From positions 1-64,000 of the forward strand of contig JAZUFZ010000029.1 in assembly GCA_045640985.1 (NCBI GenBank): 64,000 nt of DNA, read 5' to 3'. Made by a program: the position numbers and the translations under genes. Each line of letters opens with the position of its first letter. Within the stretch, counting starts at the first letter, position 1. Shown here one piece after another: positions 32,666-41,909 of this stretch. The notes below the pieces were generated by a model that made no database searches, was not told where the DNA came from, and saw only the letters and a list, made by a program, of their open reading frames with translations. The stretch comes from Colimorpha sp045640985 (lineage in GTDB: Bacteria > Bacteroidota > Bacteroidia > Bacteroidales > P3).

Positions 32666-33999
32666 AGCAGTGCTTTTTCTATTTCAGGAACGATACGGTC
32701 AATATCCCCCGCCCCGATGGTGAGCAGGATGTCGGGTCGGGTTTGGAGAATAGTGGGAATCACCTGATCGCGGAGAAGCAGTCTCTTGTCCGGGTTGGTG
32801 ATTCTGTCGAGCAGCATCCGGGAAGAGGTTCCAGGGATAGGGAGTTCCCGCGCGGGGTAGATATCGAGGAGCGCGACGATATCCAATTCAGAAAGAATTT
32901 CAGCGAATCCGTCAGCGAAATCCCGCGTGCGAGAGTAGAGGTGAGGCTGGAAGATACCCATAACGCGTTTCCCCGGGAACATATACCTCACAGAGGAGAG
33001 CGTAGCCCGGATTTCTTCAGGATGGTGCGCATAGTCGTCGATAAAAATGATGCGGGAGTTCTTGACTCGGTAGTCGAAACGGCGGTAGATACCCGAGAAA
33101 GTCCGGAGCGCGACCCGGAGTTCATCCTCAGAGACCCCGCATTGAAGTGCGACAGCTGAGGCAGCCACAGCGTTTTCCACGTTGTAGAGACAGGAATTAG
33201 TTAGCCACAGGTCCTTGAGTATTCCGGAAGGCGTGGTAAGGTCAAAAGAAAGGTCCCCGTTGTGGTTCTGGATGTTAGAGCAGAAATAGTCCCCCTGAGA
33301 GGGATGAGAGGAATAGGTGCGGGTAAGTAGTCCGTTGAGCGGAGCGCAGGAAAGCCCGGATTTCAGAAGCAGCATACCATCCTTCTCGGTCTGGGAAGCG
33401 TATTGGGTAAACGCAGCCAGCATATTTTCGTAAGTACCGTAGATGTCGAGGTGGTCAGGGTCGGTAGCCGTAATGACAGAATAATAGGGATGCAGCTGCA
33501 GGAAAGAGCGGTCGAACTCGTCAGCCTCAACGACAACCCAGTCACTATCGGTGTTCACCACCATATTGCTCTTGAAGTTGTTAGAGATTCCACCGAGGAA
33601 AGCGCTGCAGCCTACGTGGCTCTGATGCAGGATGTAGGCTATCATGCTGCTGGTAGTCGTCTTGCCGTGAGTACCCGCCACAGCGATACATTTTTTACCG
33701 CGGGTAAGTTCGCCCAGCACCTGGGAGCGTTTCTTCAAAGGAATGCCGTGAGAGAGGAGCCATTGCATAACCGCCGTGTCGCGAGGGACAGCAGGCGTAT
33801 AGACAGCAAGGTCCACTTGGGAAGGAATGCGAGCCGGGTCGTCATCATAATGCACCTGGATGCCTTCCGCCTCCAGTGCGCGGGTAAGAGGGCTTGGCGT
33901 GCGGTCGTAACCGCATACCCGGTCGCCCCTTTGATGGAAGAAACGCGCAATAGCGCTCATACCGATCCCCCCTATGCCTACAAAGTAGTAGTTCATCAC
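32662..33999 (-). CDS. murC: UDP-N-acetylmuramate--L-alanine ligase
   Basis: Adds L-Ala to UDP-MurNAc. N-terminal VGIGGIGMSAIARFFHQRG, central ATP site VAGTHGKTTTSSM, metal-site region VVEADEFDRSF, and C-terminal DDYAHHPEEIRATL. 445 residues, complete, with all three Mur domains, in contrast to the murD remnant in the same cluster. Overlaps murG by 4 nt upstream and ftsQ by 4 nt downstream. Confidence 0.96.
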   Translation of the reverse strand: MMNYYFVGIGGIGMSAIARFFHQRGDRVCGYDRTPSPLTRALEAEGIQVHYDDDPARIPSQVDLAVYTPAVPRDTAVMQWLLSHGIPLKKRSQVLGELTRGKKCIAVAGTHGKTTTSSMIAYILHQSHVGCSAFLGGISNNFKSNMVVNTDSDWVVVEADEFDRSFLQLHPYYSVITATDPDHLDIYGTYENMLAAFTQYASQTEKDGMLLLKSGLSCAPLNGLLTRTYSSHPSQGDYFCSNIQNHNGDLSFDLTTPSGILKDLWLTNSCLYNVENAVAASAVALQCGVSEDELRVALRTFSGIYRRFDYRVKNSRIIFIDDYAHHPEEIRATLSSVRYMFPGKRVMGIFQPHLYSRTRDFADGFAEILSELDIVALLDIYPARELPIPGTSSRMLLDRITNPDKRLLLRDQVIPTILQTRPDILLTIGAGDIDRIVPEIEKALL

Positions 34000-35105
34000 A
34001 AATTGTTTACAGATACAATAATTTTTTCGATTTCATCTACGATTTTAGCGGCAGCCCCTTTCACACCCAGCCCCTCACAGTTCTGACGCATCCGCTGCTG
34101 CTGCTGGGGAGAGTTGAAGAGGTCCCGCAGTTCGATAAGCCCTTTCTGGCCGCATTCTTCATCCCGAACCATCCGCGCAGCCCCCTTGTTCACCAAAGCC
34201 ATAGCATTCTTGGTCTGGTGGTCTTCCGCCACATTGGGAGAGGGAATGAGGATGACAGGCTTACCGACAATGCACAGCTCAGAGATAGCAATGGCTCCAG
34301 CCCTTGAGATGATCACATCGGCAGCCGCGTAGGCCAGGTCCATACGGCTGATGAACTGATATACCTTGATCCATCTTTCCAGCCCCATAGCCCGAACTTT
34401 ATCCAGAGCCTCCTTATACATCCATTTGCCGGTCTGCCAAATCAGCTGTATGTTGTTTTCCTTGAAGAAAAGCGGGTTCTTGAGAATCATTTCGTTGATG
34501 CTTCTTGCCCCCAGGCTTCCCCCGATAGAGAGCACCACCTTCCGGTCAGTATCCAGTCCGAATTCAGCACAGCCTTCTTCCCGAGAGGCATTCATCGCCT
34601 CGATGTCAGCCCTCACAGGATTTCCTGTAAATACGATTTTCTCTTTGGGGAAGAACTTCTCAAGACCATCGTATGCTACGCAGATAGTACGGGCTTTCTT
34701 AGCCAGCATCTTGTTGGTAAGTCCGGGATAGGAATTCTGTTCCTGCAGCAGGGTAGGGTATCCCATTTTTTCGGCCTCCTTGAGCGTGGGAGCACTTGCA
34801 TAACCACCCACCCCTACAACGATGTCCGGCTGGAACGAAGTAAGAATCCCTTTCACTTTCTGCTGGCTTTTCCACATTTTGAAAGGAACGCTGAGGTTCT
34901 TGAGCGTAAGTCTGCGCTGAAGACCGGCGATAGGAAGTCCTTCAATCTTATATCCTGCAGCAGGCACCTTCTCCATTTCCATGCGGCCTTCAGCCCCTAT
35001 GAAAAGTATTTCTGCATCGGCATAACGGGCCTTGATGGCATTAGCAATCGCTATTGCGGGGAAAATGTGTCCGCCGCTTCCTCCACCACTGATTATTGCT
35101 TTCAT
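33996..35105 (-). CDS. murG: UDP-GlcNAc--undecaprenyl-pyrophosphoryl-MurNAc-pentapeptide GlcNAc transferase
   Basis: Makes lipid II from lipid I at the inner face of the membrane. Glycine-rich SGGGSGGHIFPA, VGVGGYASAP, QEQNSYPGLTN, SIGGSLGARSIN, and the donor site ISRAGAIAISEL followed by PSPNVAEDHQTKNA. 369 residues, normal length. 12 bp after ftsW, overlaps murC by 4 nt. Confidence 0.97.
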   Translation of the reverse strand: MKAIISGGGSGGHIFPAIAIANAIKARYADAEILFIGAEGRMEMEKVPAAGYKIEGLPIAGLQRRLTLKNLSVPFKMWKSQQKVKGILTSFQPDIVVGVGGYASAPTLKEAEKMGYPTLLQEQNSYPGLTNKMLAKKARTICVAYDGLEKFFPKEKIVFTGNPVRADIEAMNASREEGCAEFGLDTDRKVVLSIGGSLGARSINEMILKNPLFFKENNIQLIWQTGKWMYKEALDKVRAMGLERWIKVYQFISRMDLAYAAADVIISRAGAIAISELCIVGKPVILIPSPNVAEDHQTKNAMALVNKGAARMVRDEECGQKGLIELRDLFNSPQQQQRMRQNCEGLGVKGAAAKIVDEIEKIIVSVNNL

Positions 35106-35117
35106 ATATTATTTTTT

Positions 35118-36317
35118 TTATTTTTCTGTATCTGTGACTTTCCCGGTAGTTTCTACGGATGGGCTTTCCTGAAGAGACCCCTTGGTTTTATTCATATTTT
35201 TTTTGTTATCGTTCGCTACCGCCTGCACGATACCCACCCCACAACTCATAAACATATAGGCCGTACCACCATAACTGATAAAAGGAAGCGTCTGGCCTGT
35301 TACAGGTGTCAGCCCCAAAGCAACCCCCATGTTCATCAAAGCCTGCAGATATATCACCGTTCCGTAGCCCGCCACACACAAGCTTCCGAATGTGCCCTTG
35401 CATCTCCGGGCAATCTGTATACAACGGAAAAACAGCACGCTGTAAAGCAGGAATATTACAACTCCGGTAAGAGAGCCGGCCTCCTCAATGATGATAGAGA
35501 ATATGAAGTCGTTATGAGCCTGGGTTATCAGTCGGGCATGAATCGTATTACCGATACCTACACCCGTCAGCCCACCCCGTGCGACAGCCATCTTGGCCAT
35601 GTTTGCCTGAGAGAGCCCATCATCGGGATGGAGCCAGGAATCAATTCTGTGTCCCCAGGTGGATGAACGCCCCATCATACCGTCGGTCTGCACATCCTGA
35701 TAGTTCTTTGAAAGTACCAGCAGGGCAATTCCCCCTACCACCACTAATATTCCCAGCAGGCCCCACCAGTATTTCTTGTTTACTCCTGCAAAATACATCA
35801 TCAGATAGCAGGTCAGGAACACCAGAGCGGCAGTAGAAAAGTTCTTAAGGAGTATCAATACCACCACAAACAGAATGCTGACTAGGAGTCTGCTGAAAGT
35901 GGCAGGAGTGTCCAGTTCCTCCCTGCTGCGGTTCAGTAGCCGTGCCACATACATGATCAGGCAGATTTTTGCGATTTCGGAAGGCTGGAACCTTATACCG
36001 AACAGCGAAATCCATCTTCCTTCCCCCTCCCCAGTGATAAGTACATACAGCAGCAGCCCTATCGAGATAAAGTATCCTATCTGTGAGATTCTTGAATATT
36101 TTCTGTAATCGGTTCGCGACATAATCCATACAATCGCAAACGAAACCACCACAAACAGCGCGTGCCGTAACATCAGCGAGGTGGGTGTTGCTCCCCGGTG
36201 TTCCGTAATGGCAGAAAGTCCGATTGAACTATATACTGCAACCAGTGAGATGATGGTCAGCATTATATATACTGTCCATATTACCATATCTCCTTTCAGT
36301 ATGTTTTTCCGTTTCAT
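35118..36317 (-). CDS. ftsW: SEDS cell-division glycosyltransferase FtsW
   Basis: Septal lipid II polymerase partnered with FtsI. About 399 residues from ATG 36317 (MKRKNILKGDMVIWTVYIML). A longer in-frame start at 36395 would run through a repeat tract and overlap the murD remnant, so it is disfavoured. About ten membrane segments; signatures EGRWISLFGIRFQPSEIAK, NDFIFSIIIEEAG, and PVTGQTLPFISYGGTAYMF. In the standard position between murD and murG. Confidence 0.95.
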   Translation of the reverse strand: MKRKNILKGDMVIWTVYIMLTIISLVAVYSSIGLSAITEHRGATPTSLMLRHALFVVVSFAIVWIMSRTDYRKYSRISQIGYFISIGLLLYVLITGEGEGRWISLFGIRFQPSEIAKICLIMYVARLLNRSREELDTPATFSRLLVSILFVVVLILLKNFSTAALVFLTCYLMMYFAGVNKKYWWGLLGILVVVGGIALLVLSKNYQDVQTDGMMGRSSTWGHRIDSWLHPDDGLSQANMAKMAVARGGLTGVGIGNTIHARLITQAHNDFIFSIIIEEAGSLTGVVIFLLYSVLFFRCIQIARRCKGTFGSLCVAGYGTVIYLQALMNMGVALGLTPVTGQTLPFISYGGTAYMFMSCGVGIVQAVANDNKKNMNKTKGSLQESPSVETTGKVTDTEK

Positions 36318-36333
36318 TTTCGTCAGGTGTTTC

Positions 36334-36366
36334 GTGGTTTCTTCGGGGTATCTCCGTGGTTTCTTC
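36334..36366 (+). repeat. Three 11-bp repeat units in the murD-remnant/ftsW spacer
   Basis: Contiguous units GTGGTTTCTTC, GGGGTATCTCC, GTGGTTTCTTC, belonging to the TAWCTYC family. The tract fills most of the 58 bp between the murD remnant stop and the ftsW start and would therefore be in the dcw mRNA. Confidence 0.75.
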
Positions 36367-36375
36367 GTGATAGAG

Positions 36376-36909
36376 CTATAATTCATCCACCTCATGGCGG
36401 AAGCTGCGTCCTTCGGATTCCATATCTGATGTATCAGAGGCAGGGGAGAAGATTACCGTCGTTTTCTCCAATGATCCGTAGAGGGCACTGTTCACCGCCT
36501 CGCGCATATCGTTCACTTCCTCAATATGCCGGGCAGCTGAGGCCAGATGGTTTTTTATGAATTTTCCGTTTCCGATGCAGATAATGCGTCGCACTTTCTG
36601 CTTCACCACGGGGGCGAGCATCCCGTAGTCCTGATCCACACCTCCCTTCGTGATCCAGGTAAGGTTTTCCCCTTCGTTGCTTTCCAGGGCATACCATGTC
36701 GCGTTAAGGTTGCGTCCTGCTGCATCGTTTATGAATTGTTTTCCGTGTATGGTGGCCACAAATTCCATCCGGTATTTCAGTTCGTCCATGTGGGTAAAGC
36801 ATGATCTCAGGCCTGCATTACGCATCTGTTTCAGTTTCGCAACATCCATCCCAGCCAGTCCGGTATGGATTTTTTCTCTTCCTTGTTGTGCTAATGTCTC
36901 TATAGTCAT
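36376..36909 (-). CDS. murD: MurD remnant: ligase C-terminal domain only
   Basis: 177 residues in the position where full murD (about 445) is expected. It aligns by eye with only the last third of MurD: ELKYRMEFVATIHG, NDAAGRNLNATWYALES (MurD has NDSKATN), GGVDQDYG (usually GGxDKGxDY), ICIG, IFSPASDTSD (usually LSPACASFD), EGRSFRHEVDEL. The UDP-MurNAc-Ala and ATP-binding domains are missing, and the retained domain has lost the Lys of SKATN. Only 40 bp separate it from mraY, so the rest is not hidden nearby. The frame is open, implying retention of the domain rather than random decay, but it cannot be an autonomous ligase. A full enzyme may be encoded elsewhere. Confidence 0.82.
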   Translation of the reverse strand: MTIETLAQQGREKIHTGLAGMDVAKLKQMRNAGLRSCFTHMDELKYRMEFVATIHGKQFINDAAGRNLNATWYALESNEGENLTWITKGGVDQDYGMLAPVVKQKVRRIICIGNGKFIKNHLASAARHIEEVNDMREAVNSALYGSLEKTTVIFSPASDTSDMESEGRSFRHEVDEL

Positions 36910-36949
36910 AGTGGTAGTTTTCAGTTTTTATCAGTATCAGCGTCGGGGC

Positions 36950-38101
36950 TTAACGCAGTTTCAGTGTTACTATGCTCACGATGGCCAGCAGAATACCTAT
37001 GATGATGAATCGCTGGACTATCTTGGGCTCTGGAATTCCTTTCTTCTGATAGTGGTGGTGGATGGGGGCCATCAGGAATACCCTTCTGCCTTCTCCGTAT
37101 TTTTTCTTGGTGCGCTTGAAGTGGGTACGCTGGATGATTACCGAAAGATCCTCAATCACATAAATTCCGCACAGAACAGGCAGGAGCAGTTCCTTGCGTA
37201 TCAGGAGGGCAAATACTGCCACAATACCGCCTAAAGCCAGCGAGCCCGTGTCTCCCATGAAAATCTCGGCAGGATAGGTGTTGTACCATAGAAATCCTAA
37301 CGTTGCACCGATGAAGGCTGCTACGAATACCGTCAGTTCGCCGATATTGGGCAGGAACATGATGTTCAGATAATTGGCAAAGATTACGTTACCGCTTACC
37401 CATGCGAGTACTGCAAGTGCTACGCCTATCACGGCTGAGGTTCCTGTAGCAAGGCCGTCTATTCCGTCCGTGAGATTTGAGGCGTTGCTTACAGCGGTTA
37501 CTACGAATATTACAATCAATACATATACCAGCCATACGATCTTCTCTGCCCAGGGGCCCATCCAGGTAACGATTCTGGAGTAGTCCAGTTCGTTGCCCTT
37601 CACAAAGGGTATCGTAGTTGTAGTGCCTCCCGTGATGTCGGGATGATACATGATCAGCAGCCCCACGGCAAGCCCCAGGGCGACCTGTCCGAATACCTTG
37701 AATTTTCCGGGAAGTCCCTCTTTGTTCTTGCGGAACACCTTGATATAATCATCCGTAAACCCGATAAATCCCAGCCAGAGGGTCGTGCCCAGCATGATAA
37801 GCACATAGATGTTATCCAACTGCGCAAACAGTACGGTGGGGATCACTATGGCAGCCAGTATCAGCAATCCTCCCATCGTCGGGGTTCCCTCTTTTTCCTT
37901 CTGGCCTTCGAGGTGCAGGTCGCGTACGGTTTCGCCTATCTGACGGCTGCGTATGAATCGGATGAACGGTTTGCCGAATATCAGCATGATTACCAGTGAT
38001 GTGATGGCACTCATGGCTGCACGGAACGAGATATATTGAAATACTCCTGCTCCGGGGAAATCAAATGTATGTTCTAACCAGTCAAAAAAGTAATACAGCA
38101 T
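36950..38101 (-). CDS. mraY: Phospho-N-acetylmuramoyl-pentapeptide transferase
   Basis: Membrane enzyme making lipid I from UDP-MurNAc-pentapeptide and undecaprenyl phosphate. Key motifs GFTDDYIKV (Asp pair), NASNLTDGIDGLA, GFLWYNTYPAEIFMGDTGSL and PIHHHYQKKG. Ten membrane segments expected. 383 residues; it lacks the insertion near the C-terminus that makes some Bacteroides MraY proteins about 420 residues. 12 bp after murE. Confidence 0.96.
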   Translation of the reverse strand: MLYYFFDWLEHTFDFPGAGVFQYISFRAAMSAITSLVIMLIFGKPFIRFIRSRQIGETVRDLHLEGQKEKEGTPTMGGLLILAAIVIPTVLFAQLDNIYVLIMLGTTLWLGFIGFTDDYIKVFRKNKEGLPGKFKVFGQVALGLAVGLLIMYHPDITGGTTTTIPFVKGNELDYSRIVTWMGPWAEKIVWLVYVLIVIFVVTAVSNASNLTDGIDGLATGTSAVIGVALAVLAWVSGNVIFANYLNIMFLPNIGELTVFVAAFIGATLGFLWYNTYPAEIFMGDTGSLALGGIVAVFALLIRKELLLPVLCGIYVIEDLSVIIQRTHFKRTKKKYGEGRRVFLMAPIHHHYQKKGIPEPKIVQRFIIIGILLAIVSIVTLKLR

Positions 38102-38113
38102 TTTTACAACAGT

Positions 38114-39559
38114 TTATAATATTTTTTCCAGTTCTTCACGGTCATCGAAATGAAGCTTCACTCCATTGATGTCCTGATATTTCTCGTGCCCCTTGCCGGC
38201 TACCAGCACGATGTCGCCTTCCTTAGCAAGTCTCACCGCGGTTTTTATGGCTTGTCTGCGGTCCGTGATTCTCAGCATCTTTTCTTTCTCCGCCTCGTTC
38301 AGGCCCGCCTCCATGGCGTCGAGAATCTTTTCCGGGTCTTCCGTGCGGGGGTTGTCGCTCGTAAGAATCAGCTGGTCGCTCCCCTTAACGCCTATCTGTG
38401 CCATAATGGGACGTTTCAGCGGGTCGCGGTCTCCTCCGCACCCCACCACAGTGATGAGGTTCCCCTTTCCGCAACGGATATCGTTGATCGTGTCAATCAC
38501 GTTCTGGAGTGCATCGGGAGTGTGGGCATAATCTACGATGGCGGTCACGCCCTTTCCTGCTACATACTGGAATCTTCCTTCTGCGGCCTCCAGCATACTC
38601 AGAAGTCTCAGCGCTTCGTTTTCCTCACATCCGTATGCTATCGCCGTGCCGAAGATCGCCATGAGGTTGTAGGCGTTGAAGCGTCCCACGAGTCGGGTCC
38701 AGACCTCTTTCCCGTTCACCTCCAGATGCAATCCCTGGAAGGTGTTCTCTACTATCCTGCATCGGATGTCTGCCATCTTCTGAAGGCTGTAGGTCATGAT
38801 TCTGGCACTGCAGTTCTGCACCATTACCATACCGTTTCTGTCATCTATATTGGTGAGTGCGAACGCCTCTTTTCCTAAGCCGTCAAAGAAACCTTTCTTG
38901 GCTGCGATATAGTTTGCCATGGTTTTGTGGAAATCGAGGTGGTCATGGGTGATGTTGCTGAAAATACCTCCCGCAAATTCCAGGCCTGCAATCCGTTCCT
39001 GTACGATAGAATGGGAACTTACCTCCATGAAGGCATACTGGCATCCCTTTTCCACCATCCTGGCGAGCAGTCCGTTCAACGCTATAGCATCAGGAGTGGT
39101 GTGTGTGGCTGGAATTTCCTCATCGTCAATTTTGTTTACGATAGTGGATATAAGTCCCACGTGATACCCCATCATCCGGAACAGGCGGCTCAGCAGTGTG
39201 ACTGTAGTGGTCTTCCCGTTGGTGCCTGTGATGCCGGTCAGTTTCAGTTTTCTGGAGGGGTTACCGTACCAGTTGCCCGCCATTATGCCAAGCGCCTTGT
39301 TGCTGTTGGGAGTGAGGATATAGGTAACTTCATCATGGAGGGTCTGGGGCATCTTCTCGCATACGATTACCTTTGCTCCCTGGGCTATCGTCTGTTCTAT
39401 ATATTCGTGACCATCCACATGAACGCCCGTCTGGGCTATAAAGGCATACCCCGTTTCCACCTTCCGGGAATCGAAGGTCAGCCCCGAGACCTCAACCTCG
39501 CGTTCTCCCCGCACCGTGCAGTCTATTCCGTTTATAAGTTCTTTCAGTTTCATATTCAT
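38114..39559 (-). CDS. murE: UDP-MurNAc-L-Ala-D-Glu--diaminopimelate ligase
   Basis: Adds the third stem-peptide residue. GITGTNGKTTTVTLL is the P-loop, MEVSSHS, NITHDHLDFH, DYAHTPDAL and GCGGDRDPLKRP follow. The SDNPRTEDP motif (D-N-P-R) is the signature for meso-diaminopimelate rather than lysine. 481 residues. An alternative start two codons in (39553) is possible. Confidence 0.96.
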   Translation of the reverse strand: MNMKLKELINGIDCTVRGEREVEVSGLTFDSRKVETGYAFIAQTGVHVDGHEYIEQTIAQGAKVIVCEKMPQTLHDEVTYILTPNSNKALGIMAGNWYGNPSRKLKLTGITGTNGKTTTVTLLSRLFRMMGYHVGLISTIVNKIDDEEIPATHTTPDAIALNGLLARMVEKGCQYAFMEVSSHSIVQERIAGLEFAGGIFSNITHDHLDFHKTMANYIAAKKGFFDGLGKEAFALTNIDDRNGMVMVQNCSARIMTYSLQKMADIRCRIVENTFQGLHLEVNGKEVWTRLVGRFNAYNLMAIFGTAIAYGCEENEALRLLSMLEAAEGRFQYVAGKGVTAIVDYAHTPDALQNVIDTINDIRCGKGNLITVVGCGGDRDPLKRPIMAQIGVKGSDQLILTSDNPRTEDPEKILDAMEAGLNEAEKEKMLRITDRRQAIKTAVRLAKEGDIVLVAGKGHEKYQDINGVKLHFDDREELEKIL

Positions 39560-39594
39560 CTATTATTTATTGCCTGCCCACTTTGCGTTCTCAC

Positions 39595-41835
39595 TTACAG
39601 TTCAAGTTTCAATGTTACTTTCTGGTTCCCTGCTGGGATTTTTGTACCGCTCTTCGGATATTGTGATACCACCTTCCCGCAGCCCTCTACCTTGGCTTGA
39701 AGTCCCACCTCATGCAGCAGGGCGAGTGCTTCTCTTACGGTCATTCCCGTACAGTCAGGCACCACTCCTCTATACCATTTATATAGTTGGTAACCCTCAA
39801 AGGTCTCTACCGTGTCCTGCGGTTTTACATACATTACCCATTCAGCTTCGGGGGTTGAGGAGTTGTAGCTTTGACCTATGGAGGCGTATGCCTCTTTTAA
39901 CTGTTTCTGACGGCCTACGGGGGCTGGAAGCATCTTCTTCTGGTTATCGTCTGGATTACTCTTCAGCTTCACGTAGCCCAGCTCCTTATCTACGGCTACC
40001 ACGCAGTCAGCAATGTCCTTGAATACCGGGGCAGCTGCCTGCCGGCCGTGCGCAGCTACGCGTTTCACCACCACAAGACAGGTGTATTTCGGGTTTTCGG
40101 CTGGGAAGAATCCTGCAAATGATGCAGTATAGATATGCTGGTTCTGATAGCTGAAGACAGCCGTACCTGTCTTTCCTGCAATTCCGTAGGTGTTATTCTT
40201 GATGTTGTTTCCTGTACCGTTTTCTACTACTCCTACCAGCAGGTCTTTCATGATCCGGGCGGTTTCGGGGCTGCATATCCGTTCGTTCAGTACTACCGGC
40301 TCAAACGGTTTCAGCTTCCCGTTTTCCATGATGCCTCTGCAGAATAACGGTTTTACCATCCTTCCGCCTGCTCCCAGCGCATTATAGAAGGTCAGCACTT
40401 GCATGGCGCTCACTTTGGCGGAATATCCATAGCAGAAGTTCAGGAAGTCGCGGTCCGGGGTCAAGTCGTTCACGGTTCCCGGGTATTCTCCGGTTTTTAC
40501 GTCCAGTTTCAGCGGGGCAAACGGGAATATCTTCATTACCTGTTCTTTCAGGTCGTTGCGTCTGGTGCGGTAGTTCTTCCATCCGATTTCGCACATTCCT
40601 ACGTTGGATGACATGGCTATCACCTTTGCTACGGACACGGTGTCCAGTGTGGCGTGGCTTCCGTCGTTGATCTCTCCGCTGTATTTCGAGAATATCTTGT
40701 ATCCTACCCTTACCTTTTCTGCGGTATCAATCACAATTGAGGTGTCATTCATCATGGCTGTGAGGAGTACGCTTTTGAATGTGGAACCGGGCTCATAAAG
40801 GTCTGAACATGCGATGTTGTTGTTGCTCAGTTCCATATATTCATGCACGTTGGTGTCGTATATCAGGTTGCTGCATGCAAGGATATACCCCGTCTCCATC
40901 TCCATCAGTATTGCACAGCCGCTGTTCGCTCCGTAGGTTCTTAGCGCTTTTCTCAGCGAACTCTCTGCTACGTCCTGATATCGGGTATCTATGGTGGCTA
41001 CGATATCGCTTCCGTCTATGCGCTCCTTTACTATGGTGGAATCTACCGTAGTGCCTTCAAACTCTGCATAGTGCGAGGTCTGGTCGCTGCTTTTGATCCA
41101 TACGCCTCGGGTAAGTCTTCTGCACCAGTATTGCCCGTCCTGTCCTCTCAGCACGCTGTCGTAGTAGCCTTCCAGACCGGTATAACTGTTCGAGAGGCGG
41201 CTGTTGCGGAATCCTATCGTGTTCTCACCCATGTTGCCGTATATGTGGGCTCTTTCCTGATGTATCACGCTGTGGTCATCCACCTTTCTCACCACGGCTC
41301 TCCCCCAGCCTTTGGTCTCCCGTATGGCTTCCCAGGTGGAGTAGGCTATACCGCGCTGTACGAGGAAACATTGCGACGGATGTTCCTTGGCGCGTTCGTT
41401 CAGGATTTTCTCTTTATAGTAGGCGGCGGAATGCACTTTGCTGTCTTCGCTCAGCAGCACGGCTACCGCATCTATGCCTTTCATCAGCAGGCTGTCTGTC
41501 AGCTGGGTTTCTATTATCGGGTTATCGTTGGTATCGCGTACGGTGTGCCCCTTTGCGTCTTTTTTCTCTTTGCGTCCGAGGTCCAGATACAGGTCGCACA
41601 CGGGCAGCGTGGTGGCCAGTATGTTGCCGTCCGAAGAATAGATGTTGCCTCTCCGTGCCATGTCGGTCTTCAGGTCGCGTTCGCGGTTCATGGCCATCTT
41701 GCGCCATTTTTCCCCATTCACCATCTGGGTATTGATCAATGCCCAGATGATGCTCGTCCCTGCTCCGATGAACAGGAGCAGATACACCACCAGCATCCGT
41801 TTCGCTGCTTTCTTTCCGTCGTACTTCGTTGCCAT
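39595..41835 (-). CDS. ftsI: Division-specific PBP (FtsI/PBP3) with C-terminal PASTA domain
   Basis: Septal transpeptidase. N-terminal membrane helix (VVYLLLFIGAGTSIIWALI), ARRGNIYSSDGNIL, then the transpeptidase: EPGSTFKSVL (SxxK, near residue 350), AMSSNVGMC (SxN), AGKTGTAVF (KTG). The last ~60 residues form one PASTA domain (VPDCTGMTVREALALL ... GTKIPAGNQKVTLKLEL). 746 residues, the long Bacteroidetes form. Followed by murE. Confidence 0.95.
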   Translation of the reverse strand: MATKYDGKKAAKRMLVVYLLLFIGAGTSIIWALINTQMVNGEKWRKMAMNRERDLKTDMARRGNIYSSDGNILATTLPVCDLYLDLGRKEKKDAKGHTVRDTNDNPIIETQLTDSLLMKGIDAVAVLLSEDSKVHSAAYYKEKILNERAKEHPSQCFLVQRGIAYSTWEAIRETKGWGRAVVRKVDDHSVIHQERAHIYGNMGENTIGFRNSRLSNSYTGLEGYYDSVLRGQDGQYWCRRLTRGVWIKSSDQTSHYAEFEGTTVDSTIVKERIDGSDIVATIDTRYQDVAESSLRKALRTYGANSGCAILMEMETGYILACSNLIYDTNVHEYMELSNNNIACSDLYEPGSTFKSVLLTAMMNDTSIVIDTAEKVRVGYKIFSKYSGEINDGSHATLDTVSVAKVIAMSSNVGMCEIGWKNYRTRRNDLKEQVMKIFPFAPLKLDVKTGEYPGTVNDLTPDRDFLNFCYGYSAKVSAMQVLTFYNALGAGGRMVKPLFCRGIMENGKLKPFEPVVLNERICSPETARIMKDLLVGVVENGTGNNIKNNTYGIAGKTGTAVFSYQNQHIYTASFAGFFPAENPKYTCLVVVKRVAAHGRQAAAPVFKDIADCVVAVDKELGYVKLKSNPDDNQKKMLPAPVGRQKQLKEAYASIGQSYNSSTPEAEWVMYVKPQDTVETFEGYQLYKWYRGVVPDCTGMTVREALALLHEVGLQAKVEGCGKVVSQYPKSGTKIPAGNQKVTLKLEL

Positions 41836-41909
41836 GACAGCTTTTTATTATTTTTTCTTTATATTATTCTTTTAACCCTTAAACTCTCAACCTTCAATCC
41901 TTACCCCTC

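Noticed and set aside
35118..36395. Longer FtsW from the upstream ATG at 36395
   Set aside because: The added 26 residues are translated from the 11-bp repeat tract and overlap the murD remnant; MKRKNILKGD at 36317 is the family-like start.
36376..36909. murD split by a frameshift, with the 5' part in another frame
   Set aside because: Only 40 bp lie between mraY and this frame, so the missing ~270 residues cannot be there in any frame.
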